Source of the DNA: DAIDKA01 sp036267975
GTDB taxonomy: Bacteria > Pseudomonadota > Gammaproteobacteria > Steroidobacterales > Steroidobacteraceae
Direction of reading: 5' to 3'
Length of the DNA: 64,000 nt
Assembly (NCBI GenBank): GCA_036267975.1
Contig: DATAVA010000029.1
Location: 5,309 to 69,308 of the forward strand
A program made the translations under genes and the position numbers. Under the pieces are notes generated by a model. The model was not told the origin of the DNA. It saw only the letters and a list, made by a program, of their open reading frames with translations, and ran no database searches. The stretch's first letter is position 1. Each line of letters begins with the position of its first letter. This document shows, one piece after another, positions 18,295-26,693 of the stretch.

Positions 18295-19107
18295 TTAGCG
18301 CCTCTTCATGCACATGAGGAAGTGATCGCCCATATCGCGCAGGAGCGGCCAGGCGGCGACCCGCCGATCTATTTGCCACAACCGTTCGTGCCAATGCGGA
18401 TGCCGCTCCCGCACCCACGTCAGATAAGGTGGCGGCGCAAACAGGCACAGGCCGCGATATCGCTCAAGCTGAAAAAACGGTTTGAAGGCGCGGTAGAACT
18501 GCGAAGGGGTGAAATAGTTGGACCAGATGGTGTGCTGATTCATGCCCACCGGCACTACGGAGCGTGAGAACCGCACCGCGACGCGGGCCCAGCGACGCTT
18601 GAGCGAGTAGTGCGCGATCTCCCACGGGCAGATGCGTCCAATGACCGAAAACACCAGCATGCCACCCGGTTTGAGCAGCCGCGCGCATTCGCGTGCCGTG
18701 TCGGCAAGGGCTGGGACGCAATTGAGTGGACCCAGATTCGAGTAGGCACCGTCATAGCAAGCTGAGTCGGTTATTCTCTCGAGCTCATGCGCTCCGATGT
18801 TCGCACCGGTAACCTGTCCGGATACGTTCTCCTGCTCGGCGCGCGCAATGGTCCTGCGCACCATTCCTGGAGACCAGTCCGTCGCAGTGACCGCATGGCC
18901 GCATTGCGCCATACGAACGGCATCCAGGCCGGTCCCGCAACCGAGGTCGAGCAGGCGGCTCGGGTTGGTGAACACCGCATCCAGCGCCTGCCACATCTGC
19001 GCGCGCATCTCCTGGATCAGCAGATTGTTGCCGCGCGGGCCGTCATAGTCGGCTGCAACGCTATCGAAGGCCTCGCGGGTATCGTTCAATTGCTGGCGCA
19101 GACTCAC
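18295..19107 (-). CDS. Class I SAM-dependent methyltransferase
   Basis: A 270-residue methyltransferase. Motif I LLDLGCGTGLDA is at about 52-63, acidic strand 2 at TATDWSPGM, and post-motifs at YDGAYSNLGPLNCV and LLKPGGMLVFSVIG. The start is GTG 19107 with no strong ribosome site. The C-terminal third (NYFTPSQFYRAFKPFF; APPPYLTWV) resembles small-molecule or glycolipid methyltransferases, but the substrate is unknown. It stands apart from the main operon at 20.9-31.2 kb, separated by the plus-strand glycosyltransferase-like gene, but may serve the same product. Its 3' end faces the GH15 gene with 11 bases between stops. Confidence 0.85.
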   Translation of the reverse strand: MSLRQQLNDTREAFDSVAADYDGPRGNNLLIQEMRAQMWQALDAVFTNPSRLLDLGCGTGLDAVRMAQCGHAVTATDWSPGMVRRTIARAEQENVSGQVTGANIGAHELERITDSACYDGAYSNLGPLNCVPALADTARECARLLKPGGMLVFSVIGRICPWEIAHYSLKRRWARVAVRFSRSVVPVGMNQHTIWSNYFTPSQFYRAFKPFFQLERYRGLCLFAPPPYLTWVRERHPHWHERLWQIDRRVAAWPLLRDMGDHFLMCMKRR

Positions 19108-19377
19108 GCTGGCACCACGAACGGATCGGCCAGGATATCGGCGCTCACGCGAGTCATCGCCAGCGTCCGTGATCGCGCATGTTCGCGGTTCCCATGCGGG
19201 TATGTGCGCTGTGCAGCGCTTTGGGTTTATCCGCGCTGCAAAAATACCCTCCTGGAAGCCATCGGATTGAACTGGAAGCAGCCGTGACGGTACTCACACG
19301 TCAGGTATTGGTTTGCGAGGTCAGCCTGTGTCTGCGTGTGCCGATCACCGGCGGTCGCCCGGCGAGGACGCCCGTTT
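19108..19377. promoter_or_regulatory. 270-bp divergent intergenic region with a perfect inverted repeat
   Basis: It separates the minus-strand methyltransferase from the plus-strand glycosyltransferase-like gene. GCGCTG (19206-19211) and CAGCGC (19214-19219) form a perfect 6-base inverted repeat around TG, a possible operator. The distal part carries GAGGA at 19364-19368, nine bases before the ATG at 19378. I see no RNA gene and no convincing small peptide gene in it. Confidence 0.35.
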
Positions 19378-20919
19378 ATGACCGAACAGGAATATGCGGA
19401 GCTGTGTGCGACCTGCGACCGTCTACTGCACGGCCCGGGCACAAGTCTGAACCGGGTGGCCATTCCCCTGCTCCACGTTATCAATGAGCACCCAACAGGT
19501 TTACGCCAATACGCGCCGGCATTGCGCGGTGCCATACAAGACAGCCTGCCAGGGTCGTTCCGGCGTCACTCCAGGGCGCTCGGGCGTGTCGGACGCGCGC
19601 TCCTGCGCGCAACGGGACCGCGGGCTGCGCCTGCGCAATCCGGGCAACCCGACGCCCGCCCGAAAGTGTTGATCGTCTCGCATCTGTCCAGCCCGGGCCA
19701 ACTGGTCGCCGCGGATGACTTCTACTTCGGTGCCTTACAGCAGCAACTGCATGATCGCGGTGCGAGCTCCGTGCTGATTCTCGTGGATCATCTGCGCGAC
19801 GCGGCAGCGCGGCACGCTTGCAACGCACGATTGCTCCCGGGCACGCGCCACCTGCTGCCGCAGCGCGTGTCGACGGCCGTGGAGGCACAGATCTGGCGGC
19901 AGTGCATCAAGTCTGCGCAGGGCCTGCGCCGGGAGGCACTTCAGCCAAACAGTGCGCTCGAGCGCGCGCTCGCCATACTCGCAAGCCAGCAGGCGCTGAT
20001 GGCAGGCGCGGTAGCAAACCTGCGCCTGCACGCGTCGATCCGCGAGCTATGCTGGCGGCTGCTGCCGGACATCGTCATCACCACATACGAGGGCGACGCC
20101 AGCGAGCGAATGGTCTGGCATGCCGCGCGCGCGGTCCCGCGACCGCCGCTATGTGTCGGCTACCAGCACACCCGCCTCATGCGCCGCTCGCATGCGATCC
20201 GGCACCGGCTCGGCCCGCATCTTCCTGCCTGCGATCCGGATGTCATTCTGACGCTGGGGCAAAGCTCCCAAGCAACGCTCGCGTCCAGTCCGCAGCTGCA
20301 TTCGACCCGACTCATTACGTACGGATCGCATCGACGTGCTGCGGCCCGCCAGAACCCGGAGCTGGCGCAGCGGCCAAACGGCTGCCTGGTGCTCCCGGAT
20401 GCGGACGAAAGCGAATGCGCCATCCTGTTTGGATTTGCCGCGGAGTGCGCACGCCGTTGCCCGTCTATCGAATTCGTGTTTCGTCCGCACCCGATAACAG
20501 ACTTCATGGCACTGCGGACACGGCAGTCGGTGCTGCACACGCTGCCGCATAACGTGACGGTGTCTAGCTTCGGCAACCTGGAACAGGACTGTTTGCGGGC
20601 ACGCTACTGCCTGTATCGCGGATCCTCTGCCGTAATCCACGCCGTGCTGCTGGGCCTGAAGCCCTTCTACGTTGCAGGTCCCGGCGAGCTATCGTTGGAT
20701 CCGCTCTTCGAGCTGAATGACTGGCGCGAAACAGTGCAGTCGCCGCAGCAGTTCCAGCTGCGGGTCGAGCTGGCGCGGGATCTGCCCGACCCGGCGGGAG
20801 CGCAGCGCGCCTGGGAATACTGTGATCGCTACGTCGCGGCCGTGCAGCCTGAGGCCATCGATGAACTGCTGCGGCTGGTCGCATCTCCAGGAAGGAAGCT
20901 GACGCGCGGCGCCTCATGA
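19378..20919 (+). CDS. Capsule/surface-polysaccharide-type glycosyltransferase-like protein
   Basis: A 513-residue soluble protein. The C-terminal half resembles the GT-B fold of surface-carbohydrate and CDP-glycerol-type transferases: VGYQHTRL, ILTLGQSS, FVFRPHP (about 365) and YRGSSAVIHAVLLGLKPFYV (about 418). The N-terminal third (KVLIVSHLSSPGQLVAADDF) is a second Rossmann-like half. The start ATG 19378 is chosen for its GAGGA site; a frame open 42 bases upstream lacks one. It ends inside the convergent fusion gene with a 6-base overlap. Likely role: transfer of a sugar or phosphosugar to the product of the neighbouring cluster (inference). Confidence 0.68.
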   Translation: MTEQEYAELCATCDRLLHGPGTSLNRVAIPLLHVINEHPTGLRQYAPALRGAIQDSLPGSFRRHSRALGRVGRALLRATGPRAAPAQSGQPDARPKVLIVSHLSSPGQLVAADDFYFGALQQQLHDRGASSVLILVDHLRDAAARHACNARLLPGTRHLLPQRVSTAVEAQIWRQCIKSAQGLRREALQPNSALERALAILASQQALMAGAVANLRLHASIRELCWRLLPDIVITTYEGDASERMVWHAARAVPRPPLCVGYQHTRLMRRSHAIRHRLGPHLPACDPDVILTLGQSSQATLASSPQLHSTRLITYGSHRRAAARQNPELAQRPNGCLVLPDADESECAILFGFAAECARRCPSIEFVFRPHPITDFMALRTRQSVLHTLPHNVTVSSFGNLEQDCLRARYCLYRGSSAVIHAVLLGLKPFYVAGPGELSLDPLFELNDWRETVQSPQQFQLRVELARDLPDPAGAQRAWEYCDRYVAAVQPEAIDELLRLVASPGRKLTRGAS

Positions 20920-23025
20920 CATGGTGCCCAGACGCTCGGCATCGATGCACGGTGTAGCATCGCCGGCCAGATGGGCCGTTACCTTGCGCACCACTTCGAT
21001 TGCCGCCGCAGCGTAATTGTCGAGCGAACCTCCGGCGATATGCGAGGTGAGAAATACATTCGGCAGGCTGCGCAGCGGATGTGAGGCGCTCAGCGGCTCT
21101 TCCTCATACGTATCCAGGCAGGCAAAAATATCGCCGCGTCGCAGGCGGGCGAGCAGCGCGTCCGGTTCAATCAGTGCGCCGCGCGCGACGTTGATGAGCA
21201 CTGTGCCGGGACGCAGTCTCGCAAGCTCGGCCGTGCCCAGACAATGCCGCGTTCTATCGGTCAGGCCACGATGCAGCGACACGATATCACCGGCCAGCAC
21301 CTCGCTCAGTGAGGCGGGAACGGCACCACCGCTGCGGATCTCACCCTCCGAGGCATGTTCGGAGTAGACCAGGACCCGTGCCGGCGTTCGGCCCAGCCGC
21401 TCGGCGAAAGCGCGCGCATTGGCGCCCCAGCCCACGAGTCCAACCGTCGCGCCTTGCAGGTCACGCGGCCGCGCCGGGCTGCGTCCCGGCAGGCCCACCA
21501 ACGGCGAGGCCGCTCGCCACAGATACACAACAGCGCTCTCAAGTCCCGCCGCCCTGATCGCGGGTCGCATGCTGCGTGCGGCCCGGTGCAACAGTCCTTT
21601 GCACCCCGGCGCGCTTGGCACGGTGCCCCACCCTCCTGCACGCATGACATCCTGGGAGAGAAAGGCACGCCGGCGACCGAGGATCGCCAATCCGAGCGCG
21701 AATTCCGCCACGCTTTCAGCATAGGCGAAACTCCCGTTGATCAACCGGACTCCACGCGCCAGCAGCGCCTCGGGCTCATGGCGCGCGAGCGACAGTGCGA
21801 CGATGCCAACCACGGCAAGGTGTGGAAGCTTGTCCAGAATATCCTGGGGCAGGGCAGTAGACCCGCGGCCCAATATCGCGGCGACAATATCGGGACGCTG
21901 GGCGGCGGATTCGTGCACGTCCTCAAACGACACGAGCCGGTACTGCGGCAACAGGCCCGCGAGCGCGGTGTGCAGCTCTGCACAATGTGCGACCAAAATG
22001 GACCTTCCGGCGAGCGCTCGAGCAGGCACCGGGGCGCGGCGTTCGGTCTTCGGCAGCTCAACTCGCCCACGGAATCCGCTTTCAATCAGCTCGGCAAGAA
22101 ACACCGAGGGAGCAACTGCGGCGAGGCTGTGCCGCGGCTCGACTCCGCTACCAATCGCCTGCAGGAAACCTTCGTGCTCCGCCGCAAACCCATCGTTCTG
22201 CATCGGCAGGGCGACGGTTGTTACCGGTTCGCCTTTTCTTTCAATCGTGAGTCCAGCTGCCGTGACACTGCAGGTTTCATCGGGAGCATGGAACACATAC
22301 TCTTCGCGCCGAGAACCTGCATTGTTGTTGCACAGGAAGATGCCTTGCGCGCCATCGGACCAACGCATCAGGGCCGAAAAGGCGGCCGGCTCGGCCGCGG
22401 CGACTTCTCCGGCTTGCGCCGTCAAGTGCTCAGGGAGGGCGCCCATCATGAAAAGCAGCGCGTCCAGCCCATGGATGCCGTTCGCGCCCAGCCAGGTGCG
22501 TGCGCCGAACGAAGGCGCATTACGAAATTCAGGCTTGTGGAATACGGCTTCGGCAAATCTCCAGCCGGCCCTGCCGGCACGCGCACGAGTCGCGACCAGA
22601 GACTTTGAAAACCGGCGATTCAGCCCACCGACCGCGATGAGCCCCTGTGAGCGGGCCAGTTCCGCGAGCTCCCGCGCCTGCTCATACCTCGGCGCCACGG
22701 GCTTCTCGACGAACAGATGCTTGCCCGCGCGCAGCGCGAGCACTCCGTATTCATAATGCAGTTGGGCGCTGCCAAAGATGTATGCCGCATCGATGTCCGT
22801 GCGCCCAAGGGCCGCGACCCCATCGCCGCAGTCTTCCTGAAAGCCGAACTTGCGCCGGGCGGCCACGGCGCGTTCCCGCTGGATGTCGCAAATCAATGCC
22901 AGCACGATCGAGCCGCGGTCGCGCAAGGCGGCGAGTACCGGCAGGTGAAGTGCATCGGGAGCCGGGCCAGCGCCGATGACGAGGATGCACAATGGCCGCG
23001 AGGGAGGTGTTTCAGAGGGCAACAA
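20914..23025 (-). CDS. Fusion: Gfo/Idh/MocA oxidoreductase + D-2-hydroxyacid dehydrogenase
   Basis: A 703-residue single chain with two NAD(P)-dependent enzymes. Residues about 10-330 are Gfo/Idh/MocA-type: nucleotide motif IGAGPAP, the hallmark EKPVA (107-111), and GIHGLDALLFMMG in the substrate domain. Residues about 335-695 are a D-isomer 2-hydroxyacid dehydrogenase: GLVGWGANARAFAERLG (near 530), catalytic Arg in INVARGALIE (near 613), Glu in DTYEEEPLS (near 641) and His in TSHIAGG (near 659). Both catalytic sets look complete. The start is TTG 23025 with AGGA nine bases upstream, overlapping the acyltransferase gene by 14 bases. The pair could run linked redox steps on a sugar acid or hydroxyacid. 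It is the last gene of the eight-gene operon. Confidence 0.87.
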   Translation of the reverse strand: MLPSETPPSRPLCILVIGAGPAPDALHLPVLAALRDRGSIVLALICDIQRERAVAARRKFGFQEDCGDGVAALGRTDIDAAYIFGSAQLHYEYGVLALRAGKHLFVEKPVAPRYEQARELAELARSQGLIAVGGLNRRFSKSLVATRARAGRAGWRFAEAVFHKPEFRNAPSFGARTWLGANGIHGLDALLFMMGALPEHLTAQAGEVAAAEPAAFSALMRWSDGAQGIFLCNNNAGSRREEYVFHAPDETCSVTAAGLTIERKGEPVTTVALPMQNDGFAAEHEGFLQAIGSGVEPRHSLAAVAPSVFLAELIESGFRGRVELPKTERRAPVPARALAGRSILVAHCAELHTALAGLLPQYRLVSFEDVHESAAQRPDIVAAILGRGSTALPQDILDKLPHLAVVGIVALSLARHEPEALLARGVRLINGSFAYAESVAEFALGLAILGRRRAFLSQDVMRAGGWGTVPSAPGCKGLLHRAARSMRPAIRAAGLESAVVYLWRAASPLVGLPGRSPARPRDLQGATVGLVGWGANARAFAERLGRTPARVLVYSEHASEGEIRSGGAVPASLSEVLAGDIVSLHRGLTDRTRHCLGTAELARLRPGTVLINVARGALIEPDALLARLRRGDIFACLDTYEEEPLSASHPLRSLPNVFLTSHIAGGSLDNYAAAAIEVVRKVTAHLAGDATPCIDAERLGTMS

Positions 23026-24157
23026 CGTCCACTATCCTGGCGTGAGGCACAGATTGATTCCGCAGTTTTTTTCGCAGTGATGCGCACGGCTTCTCGATTG
23101 CGACGTAGATTGCCAGTGCTGCGACGAAGGATGCCGCCAGGGCAACCACCGCGCGCTGCCATGCGTGCGCGTGCGGCCACAGTCGCATGGTGGCCTTGAG
23201 AAACACGTCATGTACCAGATACAGCGAATAGGAGAGAGTTCCTATATAAACAATGGGGTGCCAGTTCAAGACACGGAACGGCAACCAATCATGCAGCCGG
23301 ATTGCGGCGATGAAGACCACGGTCAGTGCCACACCCTGGACCGAAAAGCTGGCGGTGTTCTGAAACGTCGGGTCATCAAAGAAAACGCACCACGACAGCA
23401 CCGCCGCTGCCGCCGGCAAAAGGACGTACTTCCATAGCCCTGGTCCTATCGCCGGATCACGCGGAGCGCTGTTATCTGCATAAGGGTTGTTGCACACTGC
23501 CAGCGCGCAGCCAAACAGGATCGAATCGATACGAGTGTCGGTAGTGGGGTAAATACGCTTGTTGTCCAGATGCATATCGAAGACGAGCACGCACCGCCAC
23601 GCGAGGACGGCAGCACACAATCCCCACAACAACCACGCCTGGTGGCGTCGGGACGGAAGCCATTTCTGCATCGCGACGTAAAGGAGCGGAAACAGCAGGT
23701 AGAAATGCTCTTCCACCGCCAGTGACCACACAACTCCGGTCCCGGGAATTGCCCGATGGACGCCGTGGAGGCCGTAGTAATTGGAGTAGAAAAGCAGCTC
23801 TGCAATCAAGGATGGTGCGTTGACGGTTCCTGGTGGATAGGCAATGACGCCGATCGCTATCGCGCCCAGTGCGACGGTGTAAAAAGGCGGCAGCACGCGC
23901 AGGACGCGTCGCATCCAGAATGACGCTATTCTCACCGCTCCGGTCTTTTCGTGCTCCAGACGCAGCAACGTCGTAATCAGGAAACCGCTCAGGAAGAAGA
24001 AGACATTGACGCCAAAACCACCAATCGTCTCGCGCGCGAAACCAGCGTGCGAGGCAAACACGAGCATCATGCTGGTGGCACGAATCCCATCGAGGGAGGG
24101 AATGCGTCTTGCGGCATCCTTGCGGATTGGCGCTCCTTCAATCCTCGCGGCGTTCAT
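23012..24157 (-). CDS. Acyltransferase-3 (OafA/NodX-type) membrane protein
   Basis: A 381-residue integral membrane protein with about ten hydrophobic segments. It has the family start IPSLDGIRATSMMLVFASHA, the conserved GGFGVNVFFFLSGFLITTLL, and WSLAVEEHFYLLFPLL with the typical histidine. These enzymes move acetyl or other acyl groups onto sugars, lipids or antibiotics across the membrane. The start overlaps the upstream kinase-like gene as ATGA. Base use is less GC-rich than in the neighbours: 28 of 60 bases at 23221-23280 are G or C, a hint of separate origin. Confidence 0.9.
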   Translation of the reverse strand: MNAARIEGAPIRKDAARRIPSLDGIRATSMMLVFASHAGFARETIGGFGVNVFFFLSGFLITTLLRLEHEKTGAVRIASFWMRRVLRVLPPFYTVALGAIAIGVIAYPPGTVNAPSLIAELLFYSNYYGLHGVHRAIPGTGVVWSLAVEEHFYLLFPLLYVAMQKWLPSRRHQAWLLWGLCAAVLAWRCVLVFDMHLDNKRIYPTTDTRIDSILFGCALAVCNNPYADNSAPRDPAIGPGLWKYVLLPAAAAVLSWCVFFDDPTFQNTASFSVQGVALTVVFIAAIRLHDWLPFRVLNWHPIVYIGTLSYSLYLVHDVFLKATMRLWPHAHAWQRAVVALAASFVAALAIYVAIEKPCASLRKKLRNQSVPHARIVDVVAL

Positions 24158-25179
24158 TCTGCGGCCGCCAACAGCTCATGCAGCCTCTCGGCACCCTCCT
24201 GGGGGTGCCGGCCGCGCCGCAGCTCATATCCGCCGAGGGCCTTCATGTTGGATGCAAAGAGGTTCCATTCAGGTTGGCGCTTGGCATAGGGCTGAGCGGC
24301 CGCCAGTCGGGCCCGCACCTCGGCTGCCGACAGACGCCTGAGCAAAGCCTTGCCGCCGGCCCGCGGGGACAGGAACACCATCGCTGCAATCCGTGGCGGC
24401 AAAGCGGCCAGTCGAAAGACCGTGTGGCGCAGATCGACCTCGAACTTCCGCACACCGCTGCGGCGCCGGATGCTCGGCGATGCGCGGATCATGCCGGCCT
24501 GTTGCTTCGACAGCCAGCGCACGGTTTCCGGACAGACATGAAGAAAATTTGCGACGCCGGTGGCGAGCAGGCCCGTCGCCCGCACGAACACGGCATCCTC
24601 GGCAACGAAATCCAGCTGGCGCAGCAGACAATGCAGCGCCATGGTGGACTTTCCGGCGCCGCTCGCTCCCATCATGAGCAGGCCGCGGTCATGCAAACTC
24701 ACACAGGCCGCATGTAGCGGCATGAGCTGCTGGGCGCGGGCTGCGAGCGTGAACACCGCAAACTCGATGAGCTCATAGCGTGCATGATAGGGAGACTTCA
24801 GCATCTCGCGTGCAATCACCACGAGCGCCCCGCCCTGCTCGGGTGACAGCGTAACGAAACTTGCGGCGCCGGCGACGCCACCCAGGAACCCGGCACCGCC
24901 CACGTGCGTCAACTCAGGAGGTTCCTTGCGCGCCCATATCCGTGGGTCGGCGCAGTTCAGCACGAGACGAACATTGAAGTGCGGGGAATACGTCGACAAA
25001 TGGTGCGCCGGCAGGCCGGCATATGCCCAGTCCACCAGGCGCAGCAGCTCGGCGCTGTTGCTTGCGAAGTGGAAGCGACCGCCGAGCAGTTGTAACGGCC
25101 GCCGCGTCCGTACCCGCTGGCGTTCGGCGAACGGATCAGGATGCGGATCCGCGCTGGCGTGATTGCGGCGCGACGCCAC
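24154..25179 (-). CDS. HPr kinase-like (HprK/PEPCK-fold) protein
   Basis: A 341-residue protein. The C-terminal half carries a P-loop GASGAGKSTM (171-180) preceded by LHAACVSLHDRGLLMM and followed by DFVAEDAVFV, the usual HprK-like order. The N-terminal 150 residues are a separate, less conserved domain. No HPr or PTS gene is nearby, so the target is not HPr. Similar kinases accompany RiPP clusters (lasso peptide kinases) and the HPr-rel-A systems linked to exopolysaccharide. The GTG start at 25179 shares one base with the preceding radical-SAM stop (TAGTG); an ATG at 25308 is possible but would overlap that gene by 130 bases. Confidence 0.78.
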   Translation of the reverse strand: MASRRNHASADPHPDPFAERQRVRTRRPLQLLGGRFHFASNSAELLRLVDWAYAGLPAHHLSTYSPHFNVRLVLNCADPRIWARKEPPELTHVGGAGFLGGVAGAASFVTLSPEQGGALVVIAREMLKSPYHARYELIEFAVFTLAARAQQLMPLHAACVSLHDRGLLMMGASGAGKSTMALHCLLRQLDFVAEDAVFVRATGLLATGVANFLHVCPETVRWLSKQQAGMIRASPSIRRRSGVRKFEVDLRHTVFRLAALPPRIAAMVFLSPRAGGKALLRRLSAAEVRARLAAAQPYAKRQPEWNLFASNMKALGGYELRRGRHPQEGAERLHELLAAAE

Positions 25180-26693
25180 TACAAACCGGAGACCCGCGGG
25201 TCCCACAGGCGTATGAAACGCTGCGATGCATCCAGCTCCCAGGGCCGCTCGTAACGTCGGAAGCGATAACGCCACGACGCCAGGGCACTCAGTGCCGACT
25301 TGCCCCATACCGGTGAGCGCACATCAGTGATGGTGGGAAAGCGGCAGCCGAGCACGGTGGTGAAATCCTTGATCCGCTGCCGCAACTGCGGGCTGATCCA
25401 TGGAGTGTTGGTATGACACCAGTATTCGATCCACGCCTGTTCGGCCCATTGCCGCGCGCTGGCGGGAAACTGCAGCAGCTCCCCGTTCGCGCCGCGCAAA
25501 TTGGCGACCGAGCGTTCCACGTGGGGATTGCTGCCACCGGGGGCGGGCGGCAGCGGTGCGTAGATGTACAGCATGATTTCCGTGCGCGGATGCACACGCT
25601 TGATCTGGCGAATGAACTCAAAGGTCCGCTCGGTTTCCCCTTCCGGATCCTGCGGCGGCGCCAGCATGAAGGACAGCTCGGGGATGACGCCATTGCTGCG
25701 GCACTTTTCCACGACCTCCAGGGTCTGGTCGGTCTTCGTGCCCTTGCGGATATCGTGCAGCAGCCAGTCGCTCGGCGACTCTGCACCGATATACGCCATG
25801 CTCAGTCGGCTTTTGCGCACCAGCGCCCAACCGTGCGCCGATAGATTCAGCAGCGCATCGGAGCGCGCGAAGCACCACCAGGGAAGTTGCACGTCGGCGA
25901 GCACCTCCAGCAGCGGCAACGTGTCCTCTTCGCGGTCAAAGAAATTGTGATCGTAAAACGTGATGGAGTCGGCGCCTAAATCATCGCGCAGGTAGCGCAG
26001 ATCCCGCTGCAACCGCTGCGCGGGCGGCAGTGCCGTGCGTCCGCGAAACATGGCCGCGACGCCACAGAAAGTGCAGCGGAACCGGCACCCCAGTGCGGCC
26101 TGATACCCGGCGGTGCGTTGCCCGAGGTAGGTCCGCCCCAGGTAGCGCCGCGGGTTGCCGAGCCGTTCGAAGGGCAGTTCGCGCACCAGTCCCGCTGCGG
26201 AGAACGGGCGATTGCGGTTATGGATGATCTGCTTGCCCGCGCGCCATGACAGCCCGGCAATATTCGGGAGCCGATCCAGGCACCGTTCGAACACTGCATC
26301 GAGGAGCTCGATGCAGGACTCCTCGCCCTGTCCGCGGATGGCGTAGTCGACAAACGCTTCGACCAGGCAGGCTGCCGCGCAGATGGTCGGAAAGTGGCCG
26401 CCCCAGATGATCGGGATCTGGGGAAACCGTGCACGCACCGCCTGTGAGAGGACAATGGCGGTGCGCAGCTGCGGACCTCCCATGACGCTGACACCGACGG
26501 CGCTGACGCCTCCGGATTCGATCTGGGTCAGGGCGGTGGACACGAAGTCGCGGTCTACATTGCCGTCCAGGATGGTCGAGGTGTAACGGCCGTCAAGGGC
26601 AGCGGAGAGGTTGAGTGCGGCCAGCGGAAAGCGCGCGTTGCGGCGCGAGGTGATCGTCGGGTTGACGAGCAACACGTGCCCTAGGTGCGGCAC
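25179..26693 (-). CDS. B12-binding-domain radical SAM protein (first of the pair in sequence order)
   Basis: A 504-residue radical-SAM enzyme. The N-terminal region (about 5-145) has the cobalamin-binding-type Rossmann pattern (HVLLVNPT, AVGVSVMGGPQ, PIIWGGHFPT, YAIRGQGEES). The radical-SAM core has C203, C207 and C210 (GCRFRCTFC) binding the 4Fe-4S cluster, with later strands SITFYDHNFFDRE and SMAYIGAESPSD. The His-on motif DxHxxG is not seen. The start is GTG 26693 with GGGAGG just upstream, overlapping the previous gene by 13 bases. Likely chemistry: methylation, cyclisation or other radical modification of an unactivated carbon. Substrate unknown. Confidence 0.87.
   Translation of the reverse strand: MPHLGHVLLVNPTITSRRNARFPLAALNLSAALDGRYTSTILDGNVDRDFVSTALTQIESGGVSAVGVSVMGGPQLRTAIVLSQAVRARFPQIPIIWGGHFPTICAAACLVEAFVDYAIRGQGEESCIELLDAVFERCLDRLPNIAGLSWRAGKQIIHNRNRPFSAAGLVRELPFERLGNPRRYLGRTYLGQRTAGYQAALGCRFRCTFCGVAAMFRGRTALPPAQRLQRDLRYLRDDLGADSITFYDHNFFDREEDTLPLLEVLADVQLPWWCFARSDALLNLSAHGWALVRKSRLSMAYIGAESPSDWLLHDIRKGTKTDQTLEVVEKCRSNGVIPELSFMLAPPQDPEGETERTFEFIRQIKRVHPRTEIMLYIYAPLPPAPGGSNPHVERSVANLRGANGELLQFPASARQWAEQAWIEYWCHTNTPWISPQLRQRIKDFTTVLGCRFPTITDVRSPVWGKSALSALASWRYRFRRYERPWELDASQRFIRLWDPRVSGL

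Noticed and set aside
18285..18299. GGCG-TTTAG-CGCC stem between the GH15 and methyltransferase stops as a terminator
   Set aside because: Only four base pairs and no T-run; too weak to call.
18284..19377. Possible RiPP precursor peptide near the radical-SAM operon
   Set aside because: Short frames in the gaps (19108-19377, 31155-31247, 28055-28113) lack a ribosome site, leader-like sequence or core-like residues; none could be supported.
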